From contig NZ_BOOW01000010.1 in the NCBI RefSeq assembly GCF_016863435.1, positions 163,008-227,007 on the forward strand: a stretch of 64,000 nucleotides of DNA, read 5' to 3'. The notes beneath the pieces are model-generated. The model made no database searches. It was not told where the DNA came from and saw only the letters and a list, made by a program, of their open reading frames with translations. Source of the DNA: Sinosporangium siamense. Lineage in GTDB: Bacteria; Actinomycetota; Actinomycetes; Streptosporangiales; Streptosporangiaceae. Positions 36,001 through 45,404 of this stretch are shown here, piece after piece; positions within the stretch are counted from its first letter, which is position 1, and the number at the start of each line of letters is the position of its first letter. Both the position numbers and the translations under genes were made by a program.

Positions 36001-36902
36001 TCGCCGAGTTGTCGGTAGACGAGGAGCGGCGCGCCGAGGCCGTTCAGGCGACGTTGAACGGTGTGCTGAACAGTTTCCGCTCCCGCATCCCGGCGCTGGC
36101 CCGGCATGTGGAGGCGCAGGTCACGTTCCGCGCCGAGGTGCGGGGGGACGTGGACGCGGCGTATATGGCGGCGCTGGCTGAGATCGACGAGATGAGCCGC
36201 AACGGTTCGCTGCTGCGCGGCGAGGCGCTCGCGCGCTGGCAGGACTTCGCCGGGTCCGGCGATCTCAAGCGCACGTTGCGTCTCCGCAAGCCCGGCCGGT
36301 TCGCCGGGAAGGCGGTACAGCAGGGGCCTGAGCGGCTAGGTGCTCTGAAATCTTCCCTTAAGTCCGGCTTGGAGTCGGTGATCGTCTCGGCGGCACACCG
36401 TGCGTCCGAGGAGGTCGTGGCCCGATGGCTGCACCGTAACGGCACCGGTGAACTACTGTCCGCCAATCCGGGGCTTGACCGGCCGTCGGAGGAGTTCGTA
36501 CGCAAGGTGAGCCGGAGCATCGGCGCCTGGCAGGATCACGTTGTGGAGTTGATGCGCACGGAGGGTGTCACCAAGCGTTCGGTGGCCCGGGTGATCTCCT
36601 ATGACCTGGAGTCGCTGTCCTTGATTTTCACGGTCGGTCTGCTCGGCTACGGCACCTCCGAGGTCAAGGCGGAGGGCTCGGCCGGCACCCTGCCGCAGCG
36701 GTTGCTCCGGGCGGTGCTCGGAGCCGAGTCGCTCCGCGGCATCGGCGCCAAGGCCCGCAGCGATCTGCGCGCCCGGATCAGCATGTTGTTCGACGAGGAA
36801 GCGCTGCGATATGTCCAGGCGCTTGACGCTTCCGGCGTTCCCGACGAGACTGCGGCGACCCGCCTCTACCAGGCCACATACCAACTTGAGGTCGCCCGAT
36901 GA
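33051..36902 (+). CDS. Dynamin-like GTPase with a long acidic N-terminal region
   Basis: A 1283-residue protein in two parts. Residues 1 to about 740 are acidic, low-complexity and surely disordered, with repeated blocks such as GSDFPVD and DLPVGSG (about 345-450) and an 18-residue repeat starting ESEPV near 594-640. The GTPase domain follows: Walker A GSTGAGKST at 788-796, switch-like RRPTTAVPVLACHP, DTPDID and a helical tail with coiled-coil character. No membrane helix. The next gene is a second GTPase with membrane helices and then an SSB, the same order of functions as the DynA/DynB sporulation-septation dynamins of Streptomyces, which I take as the likely role. Start GTG within the cysG stop. 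Confidence 0.8.
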   Translation: MKSAADDRTEPRDGSGGQPEHAESPGEQTIAFPAIGSDAASSAEDSPATAPESLAPEPRQRVDWFRDTASRVNAKLSPPAEEGIDWFRAAPPQAASEDSPTGPPVEEPAYDLFRPRRQPGAASRRRDPDLDFPAGLVNAASGDYTDLDEEDGPEGAPSPGESGGDRDVDVTVVGTDGGVGDVAIRESGTDEPGRGGDSEVEPPVRGGVEDRERAEAALGAEPEGEAVAGSVGDAAVAGAVDPGGEVADSDVAASLGEAAAEVDDVPAVSESSSGADENVALEADLPDGSGGEEAALAGVDAGSGVAAVESDVAAAGEPAGVAAADDAVADAAVADLSVGSGGVDPEPVEVSGSDFPVDVAAAESDVAAAGDPDGVAAADAAVADLPVGSGDADPEPPPVPGSDFPVDAAADDDLPVGSGEVDPGPVEVRGSDFPVDVAADGDLPVGGGGADPAPVDAPEAESGSDGEPEVELPAESVAGHQAEADAIGLQAGVGHDPGAFVGDLLGDYDGGYVGAAERVEDAAHDQGLGDEEPGGLPGDDPVAPEEDAAEGEWDSRTAAGVEPEGESAEGGSLEIAGASEEAEPGSGPGDSQAESEPVGARAESEADDAQAESEPVGARAETEPDDAQAESEPVRARAKADDGPDSVDDVSDPMEHESGSADGGDDSAEGEAGSSEDTGGSIDGGSGGDVDEAADEAAPAVPGVGADVDEAGPSGRVVEIALPDAAVEALTGALAALRDSVINLRFGLDLPGAEEAQKAKNEIIAQIGDYVIPRVRMAAAPVLVVVAGSTGAGKSTLVNTLAGQKVSATGVRRPTTAVPVLACHPDDHEWFSGDGLLPELARLTDPAAPVEGENGALVVAPTERLPHGVALLDTPDIDSVVEEHHEIAHRMLDAADLWIFVTTAARYADAPAWRLLRLAKERGAKLAIVLSRVPPRSREIVLKHFVRMLTEYGLGEVDRFVVDEGAVSDGLLKDTQVAELRMWLAELSVDEERRAEAVQATLNGVLNSFRSRIPALARHVEAQVTFRAEVRGDVDAAYMAALAEIDEMSRNGSLLRGEALARWQDFAGSGDLKRTLRLRKPGRFAGKAVQQGPERLGALKSSLKSGLESVIVSAAHRASEEVVARWLHRNGTGELLSANPGLDRPSEEFVRKVSRSIGAWQDHVVELMRTEGVTKRSVARVISYDLESLSLIFTVGLLGYGTSEVKAEGSAGTLPQRLLRAVLGAESLRGIGAKARSDLRARISMLFDEEALRYVQALDASGVPDETAATRLYQATYQLEVAR
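34045..34410 (+). repeat. In-frame acidic repeats in the dynamin-like gene
   Basis: GGTTCGGACTTCCCGGTGGA recurs near 34107, 34250 and 34336, and GACCTTCCGGTCGG near 34199, 34287 and 34371, encoding GSDFPVD and DLPVG(S/G)G blocks. Spacing varies in multiples of three, so the frame is kept. Confidence 0.75.
34830..34975 (+). repeat. 54-bp in-frame tandem repeat in the dynamin-like gene
   Basis: Units start at 34830, 34884 and 34938 with GAGAGCGAACCGG. Each full unit encodes 18 residues beginning ESEPV; the third copy is partial and diverged. Confidence 0.85.
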
Positions 36903-38599
36903 GCAAAAGCGTCAAAGCTGCACCAGCGGGAGTTAGGCAGGGGCTCGGTGCTCGGCTGGCCGCCCTGGGCAAGGTCGTGGAGCTGGGGCCGGGCAGAGTC
37001 GAGCAGAAGGTGCTGGCCGAATCGGGCAGATTGTTGCTCCGCGCTGGCGACCGCCTCAAACTCTCCTCCGAACACACGGTGGTCGCGCTGGCCGGAGGCA
37101 CCGGCAGCGGCAAATCCTCGCTTTTCAATGCGATTTCCGGATTGGAGCTCTCTCCTACCGGAGTGCGCAGACCGACGACCGCCCGCACACACGCCTGCGT
37201 GTGGGGTCTCGACGGCGCCGGGCCGCTCCTCGACTGGCTCCAGGTCCAGTGGCGCCATCGTTTCGCCCGGGCCAGCGCCCTCGACAAGGGCGACGGCCGG
37301 CTTCACGGCCTGATCCTGCTCGATCTGCCCGACCACGACTCGATCCGCGCCCTCACCGATCACGAGGCGGACCGGCTCATCCAGATCGCCGACCTGATCG
37401 TGTGGGTGCTGGACCCGCAGAAATACGCCGACGCCTCCGTCCACCGGCGCTACGTCGCCGAGCTGGCCGGCCACGACGCCGTGACGGTGTTCGTGCTCAA
37501 CCAGGCCGACCGGCTGTCCCCCGAGGACCAGGCCGAGTGCGTGCAGGATTTGAGCGACCTGCTCAAGCGCGAGGGCGTGGCCGACCCCGTCGTCGTGACC
37601 ACGTCCGCCCTCACGGGCCGCGGGGTCGACGGGCTGAAGAACATCCTCGCCGAGGTCGTGGCGAACCGCCGGGCCGCCGTGCAGCGCATCGAGGCCGATC
37701 TCGACCGCATCACCCTCGACCTGGCCAAGATCATGCCGCCGGAGGGCCCGCCCCCGACCGGCGTCACCGTGGACGCGGCCCGCCGGGTGGGCCTGACCGA
37801 CGCGCTCTGCGACGCCATCGGCGTGCCGGCCGTCGGCGAGGCCCTGGAGAGCGTGTACGGCGCCCGCTCGGCCGAATGGACCGGCTGGCCGTACTCCCGC
37901 TGGATGCGCAGGCTCAGCCGCGACCCGCTCGGCACCCTGAACCTCGGCGACCTGCGCGGCGAGATCCGAGACCTCACCGGCACCGCGGTGAGCGCGCAGC
38001 CGGCCGAGGTGGACAACGCCGTACAGGCTCTCGCCGACGGCCTCGCCGCGGGCATGCACGACGCCTGGCGCAACGGTGTGCGCGACGCCGCGCGGTCCAA
38101 CGTCTCCGCGCTGCCCAAGACGCTGTCCGACGAACTCGCCGAGGTGGCCCCGCGCCTCGACCGCGTGCCGACCTGGTGGAAGGCCGTGAAGGCCGGGCAA
38201 TACTCCCTCGTCGGGCTTTTCGCCGCCGGGCTCGCCTGGGTGGCCACGGCGACGTTGTCCGGTGGGCTCGGCGCCTTCGAGATGCCGAGCGGCATGGAGG
38301 TGTTCGGCGACACGGGGTCGCTGCCGTGGGTCGCGCTGGTGATGGCCTCACTGCTCGGCCTCGGGGCACTGTCGGCCGTCGCCGCGCGCAACTTCGTCGT
38401 GATGGGCGCCGGCACCGAGCGTGAGCAGCTTGAGCGCGAGATGCGGCGCAGGGTCGCCGCCGTCGCCGAGTCCCAGGTCGTGGTCCCCGTGGAGCGGGAA
38501 CTGGCCAAGCACAAGGAGTTCTACGCCGCCATGGAGGGAGTGCAGCCCCGTTCGTCCACAGGGCGGCTGCCCTCAAGGCCGCTTATCCACAGATCATGA
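36899..38599 (+). CDS. Membrane-anchored dynamin-like/YfjP-type GTPase
   Basis: A 566-residue GTPase. Walker A is GGTGSGKSS at 66-74, followed by RRPTTART (switch I), LLDLPDHDS (G3) and NQADR (G4). Two hydrophobic segments at about 433-457 and 475-500 should hold it in the membrane. It overlaps the preceding GTPase gene by four bases (ATGA), and pairing of a soluble and a membrane-anchored dynamin matches Streptomyces DynA/DynB. A hairpin follows the gene. Confidence 0.82.
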   Translation: MSKSVKAAPAGVRQGLGARLAALGKVVELGPGRVEQKVLAESGRLLLRAGDRLKLSSEHTVVALAGGTGSGKSSLFNAISGLELSPTGVRRPTTARTHACVWGLDGAGPLLDWLQVQWRHRFARASALDKGDGRLHGLILLDLPDHDSIRALTDHEADRLIQIADLIVWVLDPQKYADASVHRRYVAELAGHDAVTVFVLNQADRLSPEDQAECVQDLSDLLKREGVADPVVVTTSALTGRGVDGLKNILAEVVANRRAAVQRIEADLDRITLDLAKIMPPEGPPPTGVTVDAARRVGLTDALCDAIGVPAVGEALESVYGARSAEWTGWPYSRWMRRLSRDPLGTLNLGDLRGEIRDLTGTAVSAQPAEVDNAVQALADGLAAGMHDAWRNGVRDAARSNVSALPKTLSDELAEVAPRLDRVPTWWKAVKAGQYSLVGLFAAGLAWVATATLSGGLGAFEMPSGMEVFGDTGSLPWVALVMASLLGLGALSAVAARNFVVMGAGTEREQLEREMRRRVAAVAESQVVVPVERELAKHKEFYAAMEGVQPRSSTGRLPSRPLIHRS

Positions 38600-38604
38600 A
38601 TCGG

Positions 38605-38632
38605 TGGCCCGCGCCGGGTGCGGCGTGGGCCA
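38605..38632 (+). terminator. Hairpin between the GTPase gene and ssb
   Basis: TGGCCCGCGCCG and CGGCGTGGGCCA pair except for one G-T, around a GGTG loop, followed by TTCTGCTT. It may partly terminate the dynamin transcript. Confidence 0.6.
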
Positions 38633-38685
38633 TTCTGCTTCCCAGAGCCGCGGGCAGTCCGCTCCGGCCCGCGGGGGAGGCGGAG

Positions 38686-39324
38686 ATGAACGACATCTAC
38701 ATCACGTTGACCGGCAATGTGGCCACCGAGCCCAGGCAGCATCATTTCCCCGACGGGGCGCGGGTCACCACGATGCGGGTCGCCACCGCGAGTCGCTACT
38801 TCGACCGCAGGTCGCAGGAGTGGCGATCCAGCGGCACGACGTTCTTCACCGTCCGATCCTTCAGGTCACTGGGGGACAACGTCGCTCAGTCGGTGCGTCT
38901 GGGGCAGCCCGTGGTTGTGCACGGGAGGCTGCGCATCAGGCAATACCAGCATGAGGAGGAGACACGGTTCGTCGCCGAGGTCGAGGCGTCGTCGGTCGGT
39001 CACGACCTGCGCTGGGGGATCGGGAGCTATATGCGGCCCCATCGCGACGAACGGTCCGACCATCTCCCTGCCGGGCGGCCGGTTTGGGCTGGGGGAGACC
39101 CGCTTGACGGGGGAGGGGGTCTGGCTTCGCCGGACTCCGCCGAGCCCGACTCCTCTAAGGAGGTGGATCGGGAGGGCGGCGTCGAGGGGAAAATATCGAG
39201 TGGCTCGTCCGGTTCACAGGTGGGCATAATCGAGTTCCGCGCTGCTGGTGAGGCCGCTGAGACCGATGTTCCACCTGGTCGCAGGGGTGCCGGCGAGATG
39301 TTGGGCGACGACCGCGCCGCTTGA
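38686..39324 (+). CDS. Single-stranded DNA-binding protein, second (SsbB-like) paralogue
   Basis: A 212-residue protein. The start MNDIYITLTGNVATEP follows GGGGAGG; upstream in-frame ATGs lack this. Residues 1-110 are the SSB OB fold (FFTVRSFRSLGDNVAQSVRLGQPVVVHGRL). The C-terminal half is Gly/Ser/Asp-rich and lacks the acidic DDDIPF tip of housekeeping SSB, as in the SsbB type linked to chromosome segregation in Streptomyces spores. Gene order next to dynamins supports that reading. Confidence 0.88.
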   Translation: MNDIYITLTGNVATEPRQHHFPDGARVTTMRVATASRYFDRRSQEWRSSGTTFFTVRSFRSLGDNVAQSVRLGQPVVVHGRLRIRQYQHEEETRFVAEVEASSVGHDLRWGIGSYMRPHRDERSDHLPAGRPVWAGGDPLDGGGGLASPDSAEPDSSKEVDREGGVEGKISSGSSGSQVGIIEFRAAGEAAETDVPPGRRGAGEMLGDDRAA

Positions 39325-39797
39325 GGTCTTCAGCGCGATCGCACTAAACGGCACTTCCCGAGTCGGCACTGCTTGCCTTGGAGCCTGTTGAGAGGGTTCC
39401 GCTTCGGTGACGCATTGCTTGACCTGGCTGCGCCGTAGGCACATCGAGGTTTGGCACGGCGTCTCGGGCTTCGGCATGGCTTGCCGTGGGTGGTGCCGGA
39501 GCTCTTGTGCGGTTCGGCCTGCCTCGAGGTTTTGGTGCAGCACAGCGTGTCTTGTGCAGTGCCGGGATCTTGGAGTGATCTGGACGGCTCGCTTTAGGTT
39601 TTGGCATGACGCAGAGCCCTCTGCACGGTGTCGAAGCTCTCGTCCGCCCGGCGGGCGAGGTTTGCCGGTGCCCAGCGGTGAGGTCGTGCTTACGTCCGGC
39701 GATGAAGGTGTGGCGGCAGCGCGGCAAGGGTGTTCCGTTGTTTTAGCACCGCGTGGTGAGGGTTGTGTTCCAGCACGGCACGGTGAAGTGGTCCTTG

Positions 39798-39950
39798 TAT
39801 GGCACAGCTTCTCGTATGGCACAGCTTCTCGAACTGCACAGCTTCTCGTACGGCAGAGCTTCTTGTGCGGCGCAGCTCCTTGCACGACCGAACTTCTTGC
39901 ACGACCGAACTTCTTGTACGGCGGAACTTCTTGTACGGCAGAGCCAACGA
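39798..39950. repeat. 17-bp minisatellite, nine copies
   Basis: Nine contiguous 17-base units in perfect phase. The first two are identical (TATGGCACAGCTTCTCG), units 6 and 7 are identical (CACGACCGAACTTCTTG), and the last is TACGGCAGAGCCAACGA. The unit length is not a multiple of three. Confidence 0.95.
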
Positions 39951-39964
39951 TGCCTAGGTCATGA

Positions 39965-39988
39965 GCGTCTGACCATTTGGTCAGACGC
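39965..39988. promoter_or_regulatory. Perfect 24-bp palindrome, TetR-type operator candidate
   Basis: GCGTCTGACCA and TGGTCAGACGC are perfect inverted repeats around TT. The 2-base spacer suits a dimeric TetR-family operator better than a transcription terminator. No TetR gene lies in the window. Confidence 0.6.
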
Positions 39989-40289
39989 GGTGCGTGGGGA
40001 AGGCGGTGACCATGGAGGGAGGGGTGGGGTGCCCCGGTGGATGGAGGGGGCATCGGCTGCCCTTTGATCCAGTGCTCCCGCTTCGCAGACGGGGTTTCCT
40101 GGCGGCACCGACCGCGTGGTGGTCGGGCCTTCAGGGGCATCACCGGGGGCTTCACCGAGGGGGGATCGGCCGATGGTCGGTTGTCCATGGCGGATGCTCA
40201 AGCACCCGTTAGGTCCAGGTCACGCCCCGCGCCATTGTCGCTCCTTTCCCGCGCGGCCCGCTCGATCTCACTGAGCGGATTCCGATTGA

Positions 40290-40314
40290 CCGTGGCCTCA
40301 GAGTGAGGCCACGG
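40290..40314. terminator. Hairpin upstream of the diguanylate cyclase
   Basis: CCGTGGCCTCA and TGAGGCCACGG form an 11-bp stem on a GAG loop. No T-run. Confidence 0.6.
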
Positions 40315-40362
40315 AGACCCAACGTATCGGTTCTCGTCGCGCGTCGCACACACCGCAACTAT

Positions 40363-40373
40363 TGTGTTACACA
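40363..40373. promoter_or_regulatory. Short palindrome in the diguanylate cyclase promoter
   Basis: TGTGTTACACA, a 5-1-5 inverted repeat, lies 23 bases before the start codon. It does not match the BldD consensus. Confidence 0.3.
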
Positions 40374-40396
40374 TCGTTAGTCGGGAAGGAGGAGAC

Positions 40397-41695
40397 ATGG
40401 TCGCGCCCAGCCATACTTCGGCAAAGCCTCACGCCCGCGTGTCCGCGTTGGCGGGCCGGTGGCCCCTGCTGGGGCAGCGCCGTCCGCTGGTCGCCTACTT
40501 CTTCGGGATCGTGGCATTCCACCTGGTGGCCATCGCGTTCTTCGCCGCCTCGACGGTCTTCCGCTGGCCCGACGTGATCATGTTTGTGGCGCTCATGGTG
40601 TGCGGGGCGGTCTGCATCGAGGCCACCCGGCGCCTAGGGATGCCGGCCGGCGTCTCCCGTGACCTGCTCTCGGCCTGGTGGCTGCCCGCCGCCCTGCTGC
40701 TGCCGCCGGTCTACGCGCTGCTCGCGCCGATCCCGCTGCAGATCCTGCTCCAGTTGAGGGTCAGGGCCACGGTGCTCTATAGGCGGGTGTTCAGTGCGGC
40801 GGCAATAGGGCTCGCCGGCTGCGTCGCCTCGCTGATCTTCCAGAGCCTCGTCGCCGACCCCTTGTCGATGGCGCGGGGCGCGGGCACCTCGATCGTCCTC
40901 GCCATCGGCTGTGCCGTGGTCTTCACCGTGCTCAACACGGCGCTGATCGCGGTCGCCGCCCACACGGCCGACCCCGACACGAGCTGGCGGGAGGTGTTGT
41001 GGAACCGCGAGAGCGCCACGCTGGACGTGGTGGAGCTCTGCCTCGGCGTGATCGTGACCATCGCCTGCGCCCTCAATCTGGCGCTGCTGATCTTGGCGCT
41101 CCCACCTGTGGTCCTGCTCCAGCGCAGCCTGCTCCACGCCCAGTTGCAGGCCGCCGCCCGCACCGACCCCAAGACCGGCCTCCTCAACGCCGCGGCCTGG
41201 CAGCGGGAAGCCGACACCGAGATCGTCCGCGCCCGGCGCACCGGGGAGACCCTCGCCCTGCTCATCGTCGACATCGACCACTTCAAACGGGTCAACGACA
41301 CCCACGGCCACCTCGTGGGCGACCAGGTCCTGGTCGGCGTCGCCGCCACCCTGCGCAGCCAGCTCCGCGATTACGACGTGGTCGGCCGCTTCGGCGGTGA
41401 GGAGTTCGTGGTCCTCCTGCCGCGCGCCGACGTGGCCGAGGCCCGCCGCGTCGCCGAACGCCTGCGCACCCGCGTGGGCCGCATGGCCGTCTCCGCCGAC
41501 GAGGCCATGGTCACCGTGACCATCTCGGTAGGCGTAGCGATCATGAGCATCCACGGCGACGACCTCATCGAACTGCTGGCCGCGGCCGACCTGGCCCTCT
41601 ACCGCGCCAAGGAACTCGGCCGCGACCGGGTGTGCATCCCGGAGACGTCGTCCCGAGGGCAGGGCTCGGCGGAGGCCCAGCCGCCGCACGCCTAG
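40397..41695 (+). CDS. Membrane-bound diguanylate cyclase (GGDEF)
   Basis: A 432-residue protein. About six hydrophobic helices fill residues 40-245, then a GGDEF domain. The active site reads GGEEF, preceded by RDYD exactly five residues before it, the RxxD inhibitory site for c-di-GMP. DIDHFKRVNDTHGHLVGDQVL and ISVGVA are standard. It should make c-di-GMP, which in actinomycetes delays sporulation through BldD. AAGGAGGAG precedes the ATG. No EAL domain. Confidence 0.93.
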   Translation: MVAPSHTSAKPHARVSALAGRWPLLGQRRPLVAYFFGIVAFHLVAIAFFAASTVFRWPDVIMFVALMVCGAVCIEATRRLGMPAGVSRDLLSAWWLPAALLLPPVYALLAPIPLQILLQLRVRATVLYRRVFSAAAIGLAGCVASLIFQSLVADPLSMARGAGTSIVLAIGCAVVFTVLNTALIAVAAHTADPDTSWREVLWNRESATLDVVELCLGVIVTIACALNLALLILALPPVVLLQRSLLHAQLQAAARTDPKTGLLNAAAWQREADTEIVRARRTGETLALLIVDIDHFKRVNDTHGHLVGDQVLVGVAATLRSQLRDYDVVGRFGGEEFVVLLPRADVAEARRVAERLRTRVGRMAVSADEAMVTVTISVGVAIMSIHGDDLIELLAAADLALYRAKELGRDRVCIPETSSRGQGSAEAQPPHA

Positions 41696-41766
41696 TGGCC
41701 CTGGTTTCACCGGCCACTTGGGGTGCTGACGTCACTGGTTGTGTCGGCAGTAGGAATGAGCCATGC

Positions 41767-41826
41767 TTTGCAGCAGACCTCCAGGGTTTGATGCGCGACC
41801 GGGGGTCTGCTGCAAAACGCAGCTAC
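41767..41826. other. 13-bp inverted repeat in the CRISPR leader
   Basis: TTTGCAGCAGACC (41767-41779) and GGTCTGCTGCAAA (41814-41826) are perfect inverted repeats 34 bases apart, ending 44 bases before the first CRISPR repeat. They may belong to the leader or terminate the cyclase transcript. Confidence 0.6.
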
Positions 41827-41870
41827 CGAATCCTTGAAGGTCGCCGCCTGACCTGCGGCTTTACCTTGGG

Positions 41871-42409
41871 GTACTCATCACCCTTCCGAGGGGTTGAAAC
41901 AAGAGGTCTGCGAGTACCACCCGGACAACGCCAAGTACTCATCACCCTTCCGAGGGGTTGAAACGAGAAGCTGATCTGGCGAGAGGCCGGGGCGGCATGG
42001 GTACTCATCACCCTTCCGAGGGGTTGAAACACGATCAGGCTTTCCAGCATCCAGGCGAGCGCGATCGTACTCATCACCCCTCCGAGGGGTTGAAACGCCA
42101 TCCATGCCGAGATGAGATCACCGGCGGCGAGGTACTCGTCACCCTTCCGAGGGGGGCGAAACCCACGCCCCTCCTCCGGCGGCGAATATGCCGCAGTACT
42201 CATCACCTTTCCGAGGAGTCGAAACTTAGGGCATCCGCCCCAGTCCTTTTCTACGTTGCACCTGTCCTCATCGCCCTTCCGAGGGGTCGAAACCGAACGG
42301 CCTGGGCGGGGACAAGGACCAGATTCGCCCTTCCGAGGGTCAGAACTGTATCCGCATGCGCACCTGAGGCTGCGCAGGGATGTCCTCATCACCTCTTTGA
42401 GATCGAAAC
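41871..42409 (+). CRISPR. CRISPR array, about nine repeats, no cas genes in the window
   Basis: The 30-base repeat starts GTACTCATCACC, has a CCCT-TCCG-AGGG hairpin core and ends GTTGAAAC, an 8-base handle typical of type I/III crRNAs. Repeats start at 41871, 41935, 42001, 42067, 42132, 42196, 42264, about 42317 and 42382; spacers are 33-38 bases in the regular part. The first three are identical, and later ones decay steadily (one has an extra base, the last two are badly eroded). Decay toward the right, with the handle at the right end of each repeat, puts the leader on the left and transcription on the plus strand. Subtype is not assigned. Confidence 0.96.
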
Positions 42410-42695
42410 ACCGGCAGGCCTCAGAGGTCTGGCTGTGCCGTACGGTCCTCGTCGTGCTCTGAGCGCTCGGGCCTCAGTCCCGCTGAAGTCAGGACTCGGC
42501 ACAGCATGTGGCCGAAGTCACCCGCGAGTGGTGGTTCCGGTCTCTCAGGGGACAGGAATGTGGCCTGCAAAAAGGGAGACCTAAGGTGTGTCCGGGAGGC
42601 AAGGGGCCAAGGTGGGTCCTAACCCCCGATTGTGACCTGGGGAGGGGCCCACGGTCTGGTCCTGTGAAGTGCCTTGTCCGGATAGGCTTTACGCC
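42410..42695. other. Region between the CRISPR array and ettA
   Basis: 286 bases with no supported gene. It probably holds the ettA promoter. Any further CRISPR repeats have decayed beyond recognition. Confidence 0.5.
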
Positions 42696-44352
<1,657 letters not shown>

Positions 44353-44360
<8 letters not shown>

Positions 44361-45069
44361 CGCCATAGGCGAGCGCTCGGCCCCCGCTCTCGACGAGAGG
44401 GCGGGGGCCGCCATCGCGCCCGGGGCCGCCGACACCTTGCCTGGGGCCGGCACCTCGCCTGACGTCGCTATCTCGCACGACCACGACCACGAGCACGACC
44501 ACGGCCACGACCACGAGCACGACCACGAGCACGAGGGCGAGGCCACGCCGTACGGCATGAGCCCGCTTGCCCCAGAGCCCCGTGATCAAGAACCGAAGCG
44601 GGAGCAAGCGCGGTATAAGCAGGAGCAAACCCACCCTCAAGCCCCCGAGGGTGGCCAACCCCATTTGCTCCTCCGCCAAGTGCGCTTCGCCGACATCGAC
44701 TCCCTGGGCCACGTCAACAACGTGCGCTTCCTCGACTACCTGGAGGACGCCCGCATGGCGCTCCTCTACGTGGATCCCGCTCAAGCGGGCGGGCAACCGT
44801 ACCGCGGTTTCGTGGTGCTCAAGCACGAGATCCACTACCGGCGCCCGCTGACGCTGCGGCCCGACCCGGTGACGGTGGAGACCTGGGTGAGTGATCTCGC
44901 CGGGGTCACCTTCACGTTCCACCACGAGATCCGCGACGACACCGAGGTGTTCGTGCGTGCCTCCACGGCGATGGCGGCCTACAACGCCGAAACCGCGAAG
45001 CCGCGGCGCCTGTCGCCCGACGAGCGCGCCTACCTCCGCAAGTTCGCCGTGGACCGGCCATCCCGCTGA
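44353..45069 (+). CDS. Acyl-CoA thioesterase (hotdog) with His-rich N-terminal extension
   Basis: A 238-residue protein. The C-terminal ~135 residues form a 4-hydroxybenzoyl-CoA-type hotdog domain: VRFADIDSLGHVNNVRFLDY with the catalytic Asp, then VVLKHEIHYRRPL. The N-terminal ~95 residues are extra; they include a run beginning SHDHDHEHDHGHDH, with His alternating with acidic residues, a probable metal-binding segment. The GTG at 44353 overlaps the ettA stop by eight bases, so they are coupled. The domain would normally start near residue 100, so an internal start cannot be ruled out. Confidence 0.85.
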
Positions 45070-45164
45070 CCCAAGTTTTCACCTCGCGCCATCGGGGATG
45101 ATGCGGAGTGTTATCGGGTGATTACGCTGAGCGTCGCTGACGTGAGCGTGTTCGGGGGATTCTC

Positions 45165-45404
45165 GTGTGTACGAAGTCGTTGTCACGTTCCATCGTCATG
45201 GCGGCCGCCGCGGGTGTGGCCTTGATGGCGTTTCCCGGGGCGGGGTGGGCCGCGGACGCCCGCTCGATCCCCATGATCGCTGTCGGGCCTGTCTACCTCG
45301 ACCAGGAATGCGTGGAGCCGGCTGCTCCGGAGCAGAACAGTCCGGAGCACACCAACCCAGGGCAACTGCCTCTCAACGCCCCTGAGGGGTCACCACCGGC
45401 TTAG
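45165..45404 (+). CDS. Small secreted protein
   Basis: A 79-residue frame, GTG start after GGGGGA. A basic N-terminus and hydrophobic core ([22 protein letters not shown]) form a signal peptide. The mature ~50 residues are Pro/Glu-rich with one Cys and no known domain. Its stop codon overlaps the convergent globin stop. Confidence 0.55.
   Translation: MCTKSLSRSIVMAAAAGVALMAFPGAGWAADARSIPMIAVGPVYLDQECVEPAAPEQNSPEHTNPGQLPLNAPEGSPPA

Larger units (their letters stand above)
39325..40396. other. 1.07-kb gene-free region rich in repeats and palindromes
   Basis: No gene is supported; open frames here are by-products of repeats. It contains a 17-bp minisatellite (39798-39950), a perfect 24-bp palindrome (39965-39988) and a hairpin (40290-40314). 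The part from 39400 to 39790 has many TTGGCA/TGCGG-like words and may be an older, eroded piece of the same array. Confidence 0.65.

Noticed and set aside
39214..40188. 324-codon minus-strand frame over the minisatellite
   Set aside because: The frame stays open because of the 17-bp repeat; the translation is a decayed repeat with no domain.
40363..40373. BldD box at the diguanylate cyclase promoter
   Set aside because: The palindrome has GTGT-ACAC orientation, the reverse of the BldD consensus.
41823..42392. 189-codon minus-strand frame across the CRISPR array
   Set aside because: It is made of CRISPR repeats (VSTPRKGDEY-type blocks) and spacers.
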